64,000 bases of DNA from an uncultured Pelagibacteraceae bacterium. Its GTDB lineage: Bacteria; Pseudomonadota; Alphaproteobacteria; Pelagibacterales; Pelagibacteraceae. The position numbers and the translations under genes were made by a program. The DNA lies in NCBI GenBank assembly GCA_902543485.1, contig CACBYP010000005.1, forward strand, positions 1-64,000. The letters run 5' to 3'. The stretch's first letter is position 1. The number at the start of each line of letters is the position of its first letter. A model generated the notes under the pieces. It did not search any database, was not told the origin of the DNA, and saw nothing but the letters and a program-made list of their open reading frames with translations. Below are positions 27,718-37,642 of this stretch, in pieces.

Positions 27718-28796
27718 TTATTAAGAAATACCAAAATTATATTTTCTCGAAATTTATTCTAAATTTTACAAATCTTACAGCAATATTTTTTTGTATAGTG
27801 GTAATAATTAATTTTTTTGAAGAAATTAGATTTTCAGAAAAATATAATATCGAAGTTTATTTCACAATTTATTTATCTTTTATTAATGCTCCATCATTAA
27901 TATTTGAAATGTTTCCATTTATATTTTTAATTGCAGTTAAGCTGTTCTATATTAATTTGATGGAAAAGGATGAGCTGTCTATTTTAAATACAAATGGGAT
28001 AAGTAATTTTAAAATTATATGTAACTTAGTAATCATAACAGCAATAATTGGATTATTTTTACTTACTTTATTTTATTTTATTTCATCAAGTCTAAAAAGT
28101 AAGTATTTAGATATTAAAAATAGCTTTTCAAATACTAACGAATACCTAGCTGTTGTAAATGATGATGGTCTTTGGATAAAAGAGGAAATAGATGAGAATA
28201 TATATATTATTCACGCTGAGAAATTTGATAGAGATGAACTTAAATCAATAACTATAACAGAGGCAGATAAATATTATAATAGTAAGAAAACTATAATTTC
28301 TGAAAAAGCTAATATTAATTCAAAAAATTGGCAATTAAGTGATGTCGTTTTACTTAATGAACTTGGTAATAAATATAAATATAAAAGTTATGTTTATAAT
28401 TCCTCATTTAATGGAGAAATAATCTCAAATTTATTTTCAAATTTAAATTCTTTAAATATCTATGAGCTACATAAACTATCTTACAGTTATAGTAAAATTG
28501 GTTATTCAAATACTGATATTAAATTACATTTAAATAAAATTTATAGTATGCCAATTTTTTATATCTTAATGACTATTTTAGGTTATTTAATAATTAACAA
28601 ATTAAGAAAGATAAAATCAAAGTTCTTTGTGATTATTTTTGGAATATTTGTATCGGTGATTGTTTATTACTTAAATTATTTTTCTGGTATATTAGGGAAT
28701 AAGGGCGCTTTGCCAATTTACTTATCTGTTTGGACACCGCTTCTTATATTATTTTTAATTTGTAACATAGGAATACTTAAAGTTAATGAGAATTAA
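27714..28796 (+). CDS. lptG: LptG, LPS export permease
   Basis: A 360-residue paralogue of LptF with the same 3 TM - periplasmic domain - 3 TM layout. Conserved features include the MEKDELSILNTNGISNFKI coupling-helix region and the final TM pair with LNYFSGILGNKGALPIYLSVW. It partners LptF in the LptB2FG exporter. The ATG overlaps lptF (ATGA) and its end overlaps lptD by 11 bases, so the three are one unit. Confidence 0.9.
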   Translation: MIIKKYQNYIFSKFILNFTNLTAIFFCIVVIINFFEEIRFSEKYNIEVYFTIYLSFINAPSLIFEMFPFIFLIAVKLFYINLMEKDELSILNTNGISNFKIICNLVIITAIIGLFLLTLFYFISSSLKSKYLDIKNSFSNTNEYLAVVNDDGLWIKEEIDENIYIIHAEKFDRDELKSITITEADKYYNSKKTIISEKANINSKNWQLSDVVLLNELGNKYKYKSYVYNSSFNGEIISNLFSNLNSLNIYELHKLSYSYSKIGYSNTDIKLHLNKIYSMPIFYILMTILGYLIINKLRKIKSKFFVIIFGIFVSVIVYYLNYFSGILGNKGALPIYLSVWTPLLILFLICNIGILKVNEN

Positions 28797-31179
28797 ATAT
28801 TTATATATTAAACTTTTATTAATTTATATTTTGTCTTCAGTTGTTCACTCTAGTGAAATAGAATTTGAGTCAGAAGATTTAAAAATTAAAAACGATGGAA
28901 AATTAATTTTTGCAGTTAATTCAAAAACTCAAATTCAGTCTGAAAATTTAGAAATAATATCAAAAAATGTAGAGTACAACAAAGAAACTAATATACTAAA
29001 ATTTTTTAATGATGTTGTTTTTATTGATTTTAAAAATAACTTAAAAATTGAAAGTAATGAAATAATCTATAAGAGAAATAATAATTTAATTTTCAGTTCT
29101 GGCGCTACTAAGTTTGATGTAAAAAACAAATATAAGATTACATCTTCAAATGTATTTTACGATAGAATTAAAAAGCAAATTTACGCAAATGATAAAGCAG
29201 ATATTATCGATGAAGAAAAAAATATATATAAGTTAGAAGATAGATATAATTTAGACATTGAAAAAGAAATTATAAAATCAAAAAAGTCAGTAGTTATAGA
29301 TAACAAAAAAAATAAATATATTTTTGAAGATTTAGCTATAAATTTAAAAAATAATGAAATTGCAGGGAATGAATTAAAAATTGAATTTGAAGACTCTTAT
29401 TTTGGTAATAAAAAGAATGATCCTATATTAAGAGGAAGAAGTGCGTATTCAAATAAAGATGAATTAAATATTCAGAAAGCAGTATTTAGTACATGTAATA
29501 TAGCCAATAAAGAATGTAGAGGTTGGGAACTGAATAGTGAAAAGTTTACACATAATAAGAAAAAGAAAATTTTTGAATATAAGAACTCATGGCTTAAAAT
29601 ATTTGACATTAAATTACTATATTTTCCTTATTTTAATCATCCTGATCCATCTGTTAAGAGAAAATCAGGATTTCTAACTCCCTCATACAAGACTTCCGAA
29701 AATTTGGGAACATCAATAAAATTTCCTTATTTTAAAGTTTTAGGATCAGATAAAGATATAACATTTAGTCCAAGATATTTTGCAGATAAAAGTTTTTTAT
29801 TACAAAACGAATATAGACAAATTTTGAAACAATCTAAGGTTTTAAGTGATTTTGGATTTTTAGTTGGTGAAGCTGGTACTAAAGGACATTTATTTTATAA
29901 TTTAGTAGGAAGATATAATGATGTTACCAGTTACGAATTAAATCTTCAAAGTGTTAAAGGGGACAATTATTTAAAAAATCATGATTTAAAAGATAATTCA
30001 CTTTTAATTGATAATGAAAATCTTTTAATTTCTGATTTTAATATAAATTGGAACTTCGAAGACTCTCAACTAAATTCTTCCTTTAAAGTTTTCGAAGATT
30101 TATCTAGAAACTACCATGACCGATATCAATATATTTTTCCAGAGTACAGTTTTAAAAAAAATATAGAAATTCCAGAAAATTATAATGGTAAATTTAATTT
30201 TGATACTTACGGTTACAACAAAAATTATAATACAAACATAAATGAGTCGGTACTCGTTAATAATTTTCATTTTAAATCTAATGATATAATAAGTAGCAGT
30301 GGATTAGTTACAAATTACGACTTATTAATTAAAAACGCTAATAGTTACTCTGAAAAATCAGGTATTTTTAAGAAAAATGAAAATTATGAGTTATTTGAAA
30401 CTTTTATATTGGAAAATAATTTACCACTAATAAGAAAAGATGAACTATATACTTACTATTTAATACCTAAAACATCTTTAAGATATAGTCCAAATGGAAG
30501 TTCTGATTTATCCTCAAAAGATTTAGTGCTTAATTATAATAACGTTTTTAGTTTAGATAGAATTAGCACAAATTATCAAGTTGAAAGTGGAGAAGCGCTT
30601 ACATTAGGTCTAGAGTTTCAAAAAAATGATAATAAACTTGGTAATATAATTAATTTTAGAGTTGCAAATGTTGTAAAACCAAACAAAGACTATAAGTTAC
30701 CATCTAAATCGAAACTAAATCAAACGCGTTCTGACATATTTGGTGATTTAAATCTGAGAATAAATAATCATATGAATTTAGGATATACATTTTCATATGA
30801 TAGAGATCTAGACTATTCGAACCTTGATGCAATATCTTTAAACTTTAATGTAAACAATTTCATAACAAAGTTTAAATATTATTCTGAAAATCATGATTTT
30901 GGTGATGAAGAAAATATTAAGAATAGCACAAGTTTTAAATTTGATTCTGAAAATAGTATTAAATTTAATACTTCTAAAGATTTAAAAGATGATTTCACAG
31001 AATATTATAACTTAGCTTACGAATATCTAACAGATTGTATATCTGTCAATTTTAATTTTAACAAAACATTTTATAGTGACGGAAATTTAGAGCCTGACAA
31101 AACTTTATCATTTTTAATAAAAATAATTCCATTTACGGAGATAGGTGTAGCTAATATTAGCAGTATGATAGTTAATTAA
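28786..31179 (+). CDS. lptD: LptD, outer-membrane LPS assembly protein
   Basis: A 797-residue OstA/LptD protein. The signal peptide (about 1-22) is followed by an OstA beta-jellyroll (SENLEIISKNVEYNKETNIL), then a long beta-barrel. AVFSTCNIANKECRGWEL, YFPYFNHPDPSVKRKSGFL and the C-terminal ISVNFNFNKTFYSDGNLEPD are conserved LptD blocks. Three Cys in these blocks could form the disulfides that gate assembly. It inserts LPS in the outer leaflet. lptE is not visible nearby, as usual in alphaproteobacteria. Confidence 0.93.
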   Translation: MRIKYLYIKLLLIYILSSVVHSSEIEFESEDLKIKNDGKLIFAVNSKTQIQSENLEIISKNVEYNKETNILKFFNDVVFIDFKNNLKIESNEIIYKRNNNLIFSSGATKFDVKNKYKITSSNVFYDRIKKQIYANDKADIIDEEKNIYKLEDRYNLDIEKEIIKSKKSVVIDNKKNKYIFEDLAINLKNNEIAGNELKIEFEDSYFGNKKNDPILRGRSAYSNKDELNIQKAVFSTCNIANKECRGWELNSEKFTHNKKKKIFEYKNSWLKIFDIKLLYFPYFNHPDPSVKRKSGFLTPSYKTSENLGTSIKFPYFKVLGSDKDITFSPRYFADKSFLLQNEYRQILKQSKVLSDFGFLVGEAGTKGHLFYNLVGRYNDVTSYELNLQSVKGDNYLKNHDLKDNSLLIDNENLLISDFNINWNFEDSQLNSSFKVFEDLSRNYHDRYQYIFPEYSFKKNIEIPENYNGKFNFDTYGYNKNYNTNINESVLVNNFHFKSNDIISSSGLVTNYDLLIKNANSYSEKSGIFKKNENYELFETFILENNLPLIRKDELYTYYLIPKTSLRYSPNGSSDLSSKDLVLNYNNVFSLDRISTNYQVESGEALTLGLEFQKNDNKLGNIINFRVANVVKPNKDYKLPSKSKLNQTRSDIFGDLNLRINNHMNLGYTFSYDRDLDYSNLDAISLNFNVNNFITKFKYYSENHDFGDEENIKNSTSFKFDSENSIKFNTSKDLKDDFTEYYNLAYEYLTDCISVNFNFNKTFYSDGNLEPDKTLSFLIKIIPFTEIGVANISSMIVN

Positions 31180-31183
31180 AGAA

Positions 31184-32110
31184 ATGCTTTACTTAAGATT
31201 TATATTTCTTGTTATTTTAATCTCATTTTATGTGAAGGATGCTTATTCAAATGTTAAAATAAAATATAAAGTAGGTAATGAGATTGTAACAAACCAAGAC
31301 ATATTAAATGAACAAAGATATCTTCTGTTTCTTAGACCAAGTCTAAAAAATCTTCCTGATAATGAAATAACAAAAATTTCTGAGAATTCGCTGATTAGAG
31401 AAAAAATCAAAAAAAAAGAAATTGATAGAATTTTTAAAAACATGACCAATACTTCATTCGTAGATGAAATAAAAAAAAGTCTTTTTAAATTTAAAAATGT
31501 AAAAACTGAAAAGGAATTTATAGAAATCACAAAAAAAAATAATGTTAATTATGATATAATTGTTGAAAAAATGAAATATGAAAGCTTATGGAATGAGTTA
31601 ATCTTAAAAAAATTCGAAAGCTCAATTAAAATAAATAAAAAAATTTTAGAAGAAAAATTAATATCAAAAAAAATAAACAATCTAAAATATGAATACAATT
31701 TATCTGAAATAATCTTTGAGATTGAAAATAATGAAAAATTCCAAATTAAATATCAGAAAATAATAAACTTTATAAATAATAATGATTTTAAATCAGCTGC
31801 AATAAAATATAGTATTTCAAATAGTGCAAAAATTGGTGGACAAATTGGTTGGGTAAAAGGAACCCTGCTATCTGATAAAGTATTAAATAACTTGGAAAAA
31901 TTAAATATAGGATCTGTCACTATGCCAATAAAATATCCTAATGGATACTTGTTATTAAAAATAAATGATAAAAGAGAAGTAAAAAATAAAATTGATATTA
32001 ACAAAGAATTAGAAGAGTTAGTAAATTTTGAGAGAAATAGACAGCTAAATCAATTCTCCTTGTTATATTACAAGAAATTAAAACAAAATGTGATAATTGA
32101 TGAGTATTAG
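31184..32110 (+). CDS. SurA-like periplasmic peptidyl-prolyl isomerase
   Basis: A 308-residue protein with an N-terminal signal segment (about 3-20) and a SurA-type N-terminal helical chaperone region (YKVGNEIVTNQDILNEQRYL). A single parvulin domain follows at about 165-260 (AIKYSISNSAKIGGQIGWVK, LNIGSVTMPIKYPNGYLLLK). E. coli SurA has two parvulin domains; one is usual in compact relatives. It should chaperone outer-membrane proteins such as LptD, whose gene is just upstream. Because it is shorter than SurA I leave the symbol empty. Confidence 0.85.
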   Translation: MLYLRFIFLVILISFYVKDAYSNVKIKYKVGNEIVTNQDILNEQRYLLFLRPSLKNLPDNEITKISENSLIREKIKKKEIDRIFKNMTNTSFVDEIKKSLFKFKNVKTEKEFIEITKKNNVNYDIIVEKMKYESLWNELILKKFESSIKINKKILEEKLISKKINNLKYEYNLSEIIFEIENNEKFQIKYQKIINFINNNDFKSAAIKYSISNSAKIGGQIGWVKGTLLSDKVLNNLEKLNIGSVTMPIKYPNGYLLLKINDKREVKNKIDINKELEELVNFERNRQLNQFSLLYYKKLKQNVIIDEY

Positions 32111-33062
32111 ATATGTTATAATAGTCTTAGGAGAGCCTAACAGTGTTTTTTCTGAAATTATTGGAAAATATAAATCAAAAATAAAAATTCTCAAAAAGAG
32201 AATTATAATTATTGGAAATAAAAGTTTATTTTGTAAACAGCTAAAAAAATTAGGATACTTTATAAAAATAAATGAAATTAAAAATATTAATGAGGCTAAA
32301 GTAAATATAATTAATTTAATTAATATAGAATATAAACATAGAAAAATTTTTTCTAAAATATCCACTAGCTCTAGTAGATACATAGAAAAGTGTTTTAATA
32401 AATCTTTGGAAATAATAAAAAAATATAAAAAAGAATGTATATTAATTAATGGACCTATTTCAAAGAAAACTTTTCTTAAAAAAAAATATCTTGGAATTAC
32501 AGAATATCTCTCAAAAAAAACAAATTGTAAGAACGAAGTTATGCTTATTTATAACAAAAAATTATCAGTTTCACCAATAACAACACACATACCAGTTAAA
32601 CATGTTTCAAAAAATATCAGTAAAAAGAAAATATTAAATAATATTTTAAGCATAAATAAATTTTATAAAGAGACACTAAATATGTCTGCAAAGTTTGCAA
32701 TTCTTGGGTTAAATCCACATTGCGAAACAATAGATAAGTATAGTGAGGAAGATAAAATTATCACCCCAACTATACAAAAGTTAAAAAAAAGAAACGTAAA
32801 AATTGAAGGACCATTTGCTGCAGATACTTTCTTTTTCAAAGATAATTTGGACAAATTTAATGTGGTAATTGGGATGTATCATGATCAAGTTCTCACACCA
32901 ATAAAAACAATATATGGTTTTGATGCAATTAATATAACATTAGGTTTGCCTTTTATTAGAATATCTCCAGATCATGGACCAAACTCTAAAATGTTAGGTA
33001 AAAACATTTCAAACCCAAATTCATTTTATTATGCCATGACTTTCATAAATAACTTAAAATAG
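32100..33062 (+). CDS. pdxA: PdxA, 4-hydroxythreonine-4-phosphate dehydrogenase
   Basis: The ATG at 32100 (MSIRYVIIVLGEPNSV) is preferred over the TTG one codon earlier; the product has 320 residues. Three metal-binding His are seen in ITTHIPVKHV, GLNPHCETIDKYSEED and GMYHDQVLTPIKT, and ISPDHGPNSKMLGKN is the conserved C-terminal block. It oxidises 4-phosphohydroxy-threonine in pyridoxal phosphate synthesis. It overlaps the surA-like end by 11 bases and precedes rsmA, the classic surA-pdxA-ksgA order. The N-terminal half is divergent and Lys/Ile-rich. Confidence 0.93.
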   Translation: MSIRYVIIVLGEPNSVFSEIIGKYKSKIKILKKRIIIIGNKSLFCKQLKKLGYFIKINEIKNINEAKVNIINLINIEYKHRKIFSKISTSSSRYIEKCFNKSLEIIKKYKKECILINGPISKKTFLKKKYLGITEYLSKKTNCKNEVMLIYNKKLSVSPITTHIPVKHVSKNISKKKILNNILSINKFYKETLNMSAKFAILGLNPHCETIDKYSEEDKIITPTIQKLKKRNVKIEGPFAADTFFFKDNLDKFNVVIGMYHDQVLTPIKTIYGFDAINITLGLPFIRISPDHGPNSKMLGKNISNPNSFYYAMTFINNLK

Positions 33063-33848
33063 ATGCTAATAAAGAAAAACTTAGGTCAAAATTTTTTAAG
33101 CAATGATGCATTGTTAACCAAGATTGTAGATTGTGGGAAAGTGACTAGTCAAGATATTGTTATTGAGATTGGACCGGGGACAGGCAACCTAACACAAAAA
33201 ATATTAAATAAATCCCCAAAAAAATTAATAGTAATAGAAAAAGATCTTAACTTATCAGAACTTCTGAAAAAGAAGTTCGGTGAAAAAGTTGAAGTTATTA
33301 ATGATGATATACTAAAAAGATATGATAAGTTTGATTTTAAAGTTCCATTAAAAGTATTTGGAAACCTTCCATACAATATTTCTACTAAAATTTTAACTTC
33401 ATTTATTAAGATTAATAATTTAAATAAAAAATTTAAAAAATTTATTTTTATATTTCAAAAAGAGGTAGCGGATAGAATTTTAGCAGAAGAAAATTCTAAA
33501 AATTATGGAAGATTATCAATTCTAACATCGTGGAAAATGAATAAATTAAAAATAATTGATATAAACCCTAATTTCTTTTATCCAAAACCAAAAGTATGGA
33601 GTTCTCTTATAACACTTACGCCTAAGTTAGAATTTAAAAATTTAAAAAGAAGCAAGCATTTAGAACATGTTACAAATATTTTTTTTAATCAAAGAAGAAA
33701 GATGATAAAAAAACCAATGAGACAACTTTTTAATGATTTTGAGGAAATTGCAAAAGAATTAGAACTTGATTTAAATCTAAGACCTCAAAATCTTTCTATA
33801 AATACATATTTAGAAATATGTAGATTTTATGAAAAATTAACCCAATAA
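33063..33848 (+). CDS. rsmA: RsmA (KsgA), 16S rRNA dimethyladenosine transferase
   Basis: A 261-residue SAM-dependent methyltransferase. LGQNFLSNDALL, the SAM loop EIGPGTGNLTQKIL and the catalytic motif GNLPYNISTKIL are hallmarks. It dimethylates two adjacent adenines near the 3' end of 16S rRNA as a ribosome assembly checkpoint. The ATG immediately follows the pdxA stop. The end overlaps the convergent gmk by 12 bases. Confidence 0.96.
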   Translation: MLIKKNLGQNFLSNDALLTKIVDCGKVTSQDIVIEIGPGTGNLTQKILNKSPKKLIVIEKDLNLSELLKKKFGEKVEVINDDILKRYDKFDFKVPLKVFGNLPYNISTKILTSFIKINNLNKKFKKFIFIFQKEVADRILAEENSKNYGRLSILTSWKMNKLKIIDINPNFFYPKPKVWSSLITLTPKLEFKNLKRSKHLEHVTNIFFNQRRKMIKKPMRQLFNDFEEIAKELELDLNLRPQNLSINTYLEICRFYEKLTQ

Positions 33849-34460
33849 TTTTTTAACGTGATTTTTTATATATTTATTATCTAAGTGCATTTTGTCTTTA
33901 TTTTTAATTATATTTATAATTTCATTGTAACATTTCTTTAATTTATCATTAATAACTACATAATCATATTCTTTCCATTTAGATAAATCTTTCTTAAATT
34001 CTTTCATTCTTTTTTTAACTGTTTTCATATTTTTTTTTTCTCTTTTGACAAGTCTATCTATTAATTCTTTTTTTGAGGGGGGTAGTATAAAAATAGTTAA
34101 TAATTTATATTTTAAGTTTTTATTTCTTATCTGCCTTGTGCCTTGCCAATCTATATCAAAAACAATATTTTTACCTTGCTCTAATTTTTTTATAACTAAA
34201 TCTTTTGATGAGCCATAATAATTGTTAAAAACTTTTGCGTGTTCTAAAAACTCTCCTTTTTTAATTAGTTTTTTAAAATTATTCTTACTTATAAAATAAT
34301 AATCTTTTCCATTAATTTCATTCTGCCGAGGAGTTCTTGTTGTGTGAGATACAGAAACTGAAAAATTCTTATTTTTAGAAATTTTCTTTACTAATGTGGT
34401 TTTTCCTGCACCCGATGGAGATGAAAAAATAATCATTCCACCTTTTTTAAAGCTGGGCAT
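33837..34460 (-). CDS. gmk: Gmk, guanylate kinase
   Basis: A 207-residue P-loop kinase. Walker A is FSSPSGAGKTTLVKKI near residue 12-27, followed by SVSHTTRTPRQNEINGKDYYF (GMP-binding) and FDIDWQGTRQIRNK. It makes GDP from GMP. It is the last gene of a fabD-fabG-acpP-gmk series on the minus strand, 12 bases downstream of acpP. Residues are conserved throughout and the length is standard. Confidence 0.96.
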   Translation of the reverse strand: MPSFKKGGMIIFSSPSGAGKTTLVKKISKNKNFSVSVSHTTRTPRQNEINGKDYYFISKNNFKKLIKKGEFLEHAKVFNNYYGSSKDLVIKKLEQGKNIVFDIDWQGTRQIRNKNLKYKLLTIFILPPSKKELIDRLVKREKKNMKTVKKRMKEFKKDLSKWKEYDYVVINDKLKKCYNEIINIIKNKDKMHLDNKYIKNHVKKLLG

Positions 34461-34472
34461 TTAATTTAAAAA

Positions 34473-34712
34473 TTAGTTAGCTTTATTTTCTATGAATTTT
34501 ACTGCATCACCAACAGTAAGTATCTTTTCTGCATCACTATCTGAAATTTCAGATCCGAATTCTTCCTCAAAAGCCATTACTAATTCTACAGTATCTAAAC
34601 TATCAGCACCTAAATCATCGATGAAACTTGATTCTTCAGTTACTTTGGCTTCGTCAATACCTAGGTGGTCTGCTACAATTTTTTTTACTTTGCTTGAGAT
34701 ATCTTCTGACAT
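34473..34712 (-). CDS. acpP: AcpP, acyl carrier protein
   Basis: A 79-residue acidic four-helix carrier. The phosphopantetheine serine is Ser38 in [18 protein letters not shown]. It carries growing acyl chains for fatty-acid and lipid A synthesis. The order fabD-fabG-acpP is the standard fatty-acid cluster; fabF is not next to it here, gmk follows instead. A 46-base gap upstream of the ATG contains a ribosome site (AAGGAAAATATG) and may hold a separate promoter for this abundant protein. Confidence 0.97.
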   Translation of the reverse strand: MSEDISSKVKKIVADHLGIDEAKVTEESSFIDDLGADSLDTVELVMAFEEEFGSEISDSDAEKILTVGDAVKFIENKAN

Positions 34713-34758
34713 ATTTTCCTTATCGTTAAAATTCTTAATAAATATTTATATTATTTTG

Positions 34759-35496
34759 TCAACTAAAATACATTCCACCATTAACATGAATAGTTTCACC
34801 AGTAATATAGTCAGATAAATGAGAACTTAAGAAAAGCACAGTATTAGCTACGTCATCTGCTTCACCAAACCTCTCAAGAGAGATTTTATCTTGTAAAGCT
34901 TTTTTGAAATTTTCGCTTATTTTATCTGTCATTTCAGACTTTATAAAACCTGGAGAAACACAGTTTACTCTTATATTTTTTTTTCCATACTCTAAGGCAA
35001 GACTTTTTGACATACCTATTAGTCCAGCTTTAGATGCAGAATAGTTGGCTTGCCCTATATTTCCGGTATGACCAACTATTGACGTTATATTAATTATTTT
35101 TCCATTTTTATTTTTTAACATTTTTTTTATTGCATATTTACTTAATAGAAAAGAAGAGGTTAAATTTAAATTTATTACCCTATTCCACTCATCTTCTTTC
35201 ATTCTTATTGTTAAATTATCAGATGTTATTCCAGCATTATTTATTAAAATATCAGTTTTGTTTTGAAATATTGCATCGCATTCTCCAATAAAATTTTCTA
35301 TTTCAGTATGATCTGAAATATCAAATTTTTTAACAGTAACATTTTTAAAGTTCTCACTTATATTATCTAATTTTGACTGATTGGTTCCTGTTGCAATTAT
35401 ATTTGCGTTTGCACTATATAATTTAGATAGTATGGATGCTCCAATTATTCCGGTCGCTCCTGTTAAAATAATATTTAGATTTTTTAGATCAATCAT
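34759..35496 (-). CDS. fabG: FabG, 3-oxoacyl-ACP reductase
   Basis: A 245-residue SDR. The cofactor loop is TGATGIIGASI, the NNAG motif is INNAGITSDN, the catalytic set is Ser in ITSIVGHTGN and YSASKAG, and the C-terminus has DYITGETIHVNGGMYFS. It performs the first reduction in fatty-acid elongation with NADPH. Context with fabD and acpP separates it from other SDRs. It overlaps fabD by 8 bases. Confidence 0.95.
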   Translation of the reverse strand: MIDLKNLNIILTGATGIIGASILSKLYSANANIIATGTNQSKLDNISENFKNVTVKKFDISDHTEIENFIGECDAIFQNKTDILINNAGITSDNLTIRMKEDEWNRVINLNLTSSFLLSKYAIKKMLKNKNGKIINITSIVGHTGNIGQANYSASKAGLIGMSKSLALEYGKKNIRVNCVSPGFIKSEMTDKISENFKKALQDKISLERFGEADDVANTVLFLSSHLSDYITGETIHVNGGMYFS

Positions 35497-36418
35497 TAAA
35501 TAAATTTTCGATATCGACTATATTGTTTACCTGATTTGTTTTGACATTACTATCTATTCTTTTGACAAGTCCAGAAAGTACTTTTCCAGGTCCTATTTCT
35601 ATGAATTGTTTGGCACCAATGTTGATCATATTTATTACACTTTCTCTCCATCTTACTGGCTTTTCTATTTGTTCAATGAGAAGTTTTTTTATTTGATCAG
35701 GATCATCTAAAGGTTGCGCAGTCACATTTGAAACTATTTTTACTTTTGGTTTATTAAATATCGTAGAATTAATTTTTTCTTTCATTTCCTCTGAAGCTTT
35801 ATTCATCAATGGACAATGAAAAGGAGCACTAACTTGTAATTTAATATATTTTATTTTTTTACTATCAAGAATTTTAGAAAATGAGTCTAACGATTTAATT
35901 TTTCCACTAATTACAATCTGTCCGTTTGAATTATCATTAGCAACAAAACAAGTATTTTGAGCTTCACTTTCAATTATTATTTTTTTGATTTCATCAATTG
36001 CTGTTCCAAGCACTGCTATCATACCTCCTTCTCCTTTTGGCAAAGCATTTTGCATTGATTTGCCTCTATCTTTTAAAAGTTTTATAGTTTGTTCAAAATT
36101 GATAGCTTCAGCACAGCAAAGAGCTGAATATTCTCCTAAAGAATGTCCCGCAAAACATTTAATTTTATTAATATTAAAATTTGTCTCTTTTTCTACGACT
36201 TGGAATATTGCGTAACTAGCTAAAAAAATTGCTGGTTGAGTGTTTTCTGTTTGATCTAAATTTTCTTTGGGTCCATCTAATACAAGTTTACTTATTTTAT
36301 TTTTTAATATTTCGTCTGCTTCTGTAAAATAATTTTTAACATAGTCAAAGTTGTCATAAAATTCTCTAGCCATTCCTACAATTTGAGAACCTTGACCAGG
36401 AAATAATACCGAAATCAT
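35489..36418 (-). CDS. fabD: FabD, malonyl-CoA:ACP transacylase
   Basis: A 309-residue acyltransferase. LFPGQGSQIVGMAREF at the N-terminus and the active serine Ser93 in AGHSLGEYSAL are diagnostic. APFHCPLMNKA carries the catalytic His, and FIEIGPGKVLSGLVKRI is the conserved end. It loads malonyl groups on AcpP. It heads the minus-strand fab cluster and is divergent from rpsF. Confidence 0.96.
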   Translation of the reverse strand: MISVLFPGQGSQIVGMAREFYDNFDYVKNYFTEADEILKNKISKLVLDGPKENLDQTENTQPAIFLASYAIFQVVEKETNFNINKIKCFAGHSLGEYSALCCAEAINFEQTIKLLKDRGKSMQNALPKGEGGMIAVLGTAIDEIKKIIIESEAQNTCFVANDNSNGQIVISGKIKSLDSFSKILDSKKIKYIKLQVSAPFHCPLMNKASEEMKEKINSTIFNKPKVKIVSNVTAQPLDDPDQIKKLLIEQIEKPVRWRESVINMINIGAKQFIEIGPGKVLSGLVKRIDSNVKTNQVNNIVDIENLFND

Positions 36419-36465
36419 AAAAAAGTATATAAAATATGTGTTTTTTTATATTGTAATTGAAAATT

Positions 36466-36471
36466 TATAAT
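36466..36471 (+). promoter_or_regulatory. Candidate -10 element upstream of rpsF
   Basis: A consensus TATAAT lies 33 bases before the rpsF ATG in the 85-base fabD-rpsF gap. No good -35 hexamer stands at 16-18 bases; the region upstream is a T-run. It is the most likely promoter for the rpsF-rpsR-rplI-dnaB series but weakly supported. I see no S6:S18-type leader structure. Confidence 0.4.
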
Positions 36472-36503
36472 AGTATATCCTCAACTTTTCTATAAAATAA
36501 TAT

Positions 36504-36839
36504 ATGAACTATTACGAACATACACTTGTAGCTAGACAAGACACCTCTCCAAGTCAAATAAAACAATTAGAAGATAAATATAAAAAAATCATTGAAAATA
36601 ATGACGGCAATGTTGTTAAATATGAAAGTTGGGGATTGATGAACCTGTCATATTTAATAAAAAAAAACAAAAAAGGTAACTATCTTCATTTCAAAATTGA
36701 GGGAAATGGAAAAACAATAAAAGAATTAGAGAAAACTGAAAAAATTGATAAAAACTTGTTAAGATTTTTAACAGTAAAAGTAAAAAAGTTAGATTTAGAA
36801 ACTAATTATTTCAAAAAAAGTGATGAAATTAAAAAATAA
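36504..36839 (+). CDS. rpsF: Ribosomal protein bS6
   Basis: A 111-residue S6. [20 protein letters not shown] and [22 protein letters not shown] are conserved S6 blocks, and a short Lys-rich tail follows. It binds 16S rRNA with S18, whose gene is 5 bases downstream. rpsF-rpsR-rplI-dnaB is an ancient bacterial order. Confidence 0.96.
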   Translation: MNYYEHTLVARQDTSPSQIKQLEDKYKKIIENNDGNVVKYESWGLMNLSYLIKKNKKGNYLHFKIEGNGKTIKELEKTEKIDKNLLRFLTVKVKKLDLETNYFKKSDEIKK

Positions 36840-36844
36840 GTGAA

Positions 36845-37114
36845 ATGAAAAAACGTAATATAAAAAAAAAAAGTTCTCAAAATAATTTTTCAAAGTTAAG
36901 CGTTTTTCAAAATCAAAAATATAAATTTAAAAAAAAATGCCCTCTATCAGGTAAAGGTGCGCCTATAGTAGATTATAAAAATATTAAGTTACTCAAAAAA
37001 TATATATCAGAGAATGGAAAAATAATTCCATCAAGAATAACATCTGTAAGTCAAAAAAAACAAAGAGATTTATCTTTGTCAATTAGAAGAGCAAGAAACC
37101 TAGCTCTAATTTAA
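36845..37114 (+). CDS. rpsR: Ribosomal protein bS18
   Basis: An 89-residue basic protein. [40 protein letters not shown] and [19 protein letters not shown] match S18. It pairs with S6 on the 30S platform. The N-terminal Lys/Asn-rich extension is typical of alphaproteobacteria. rplI starts 2 bases after its stop. Confidence 0.96.
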   Translation: MKKRNIKKKSSQNNFSKLSVFQNQKYKFKKKCPLSGKGAPIVDYKNIKLLKKYISENGKIIPSRITSVSQKKQRDLSLSIRRARNLALI

Positions 37115-37116
37115 TC

Positions 37117-37575
37117 ATGAAAGTTATACTTTTAGAAAATGTAAGAAAAGTTGGTTCAATTGGAGAGATAATTGATGTTAAAAGAGGCTTTGCAAGAAAT
37201 TATTTAATAGCTCAAAAAAAAGCTTTATTTGCGTCAAAAGAAAATATTAAAGAGGTTGAAAAAATCAAAACTGAATTGAATAAAAAAGATCAAGACAAAA
37301 AAAATCAAGCAAAAGCTATTGATGAGAAGATAAAAAATAAAGAATTTACAATTAGAAAGTTAAGTACAGAAAACAAAGAATTATATGGGTCTGTGAAGCC
37401 AACAGAAATATCAAAAATTTTAAAAGATAATGAAAAGATTGAAATTAATCCATCAATGATACAACCTCTTAAAGAAATTAAATCTTTAGGTACTTTTAAA
37501 GTAAATTTAAATATTCATCCAGAAATACAATCACAAATAAACATTAAAGTTGAGGCTCAAGAAGAAAGCCAATAA
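37117..37575 (+). CDS. rplI: Ribosomal protein bL9
   Basis: A 152-residue L9. The N-terminal domain MKVILLENVRKVGSIGEIID with GFARNYLIAQKKALFA is diagnostic. A Lys-rich connecting helix leads to the C-terminal domain (ELYGSVKPTEISKIL). It binds 23S rRNA near the L1 stalk. dnaB follows after a 67-base gap. Confidence 0.96.
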   Translation: MKVILLENVRKVGSIGEIIDVKRGFARNYLIAQKKALFASKENIKEVEKIKTELNKKDQDKKNQAKAIDEKIKNKEFTIRKLSTENKELYGSVKPTEISKILKDNEKIEINPSMIQPLKEIKSLGTFKVNLNIHPEIQSQINIKVEAQEESQ

Positions 37576-37642
37576 TTATACATTTTTTTCCCCAGTAAAT
37601 AATTTTCTTTGTTATTAGTGATAGAAAAAAATAGAATTTATT

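Noticed and set aside
36419..36503. S6:S18 ribosomal leader motif before rpsF
   Set aside because: The gap is nearly all A and T and lacks the C/G-containing bulge and pseudoknot expected for that motif.
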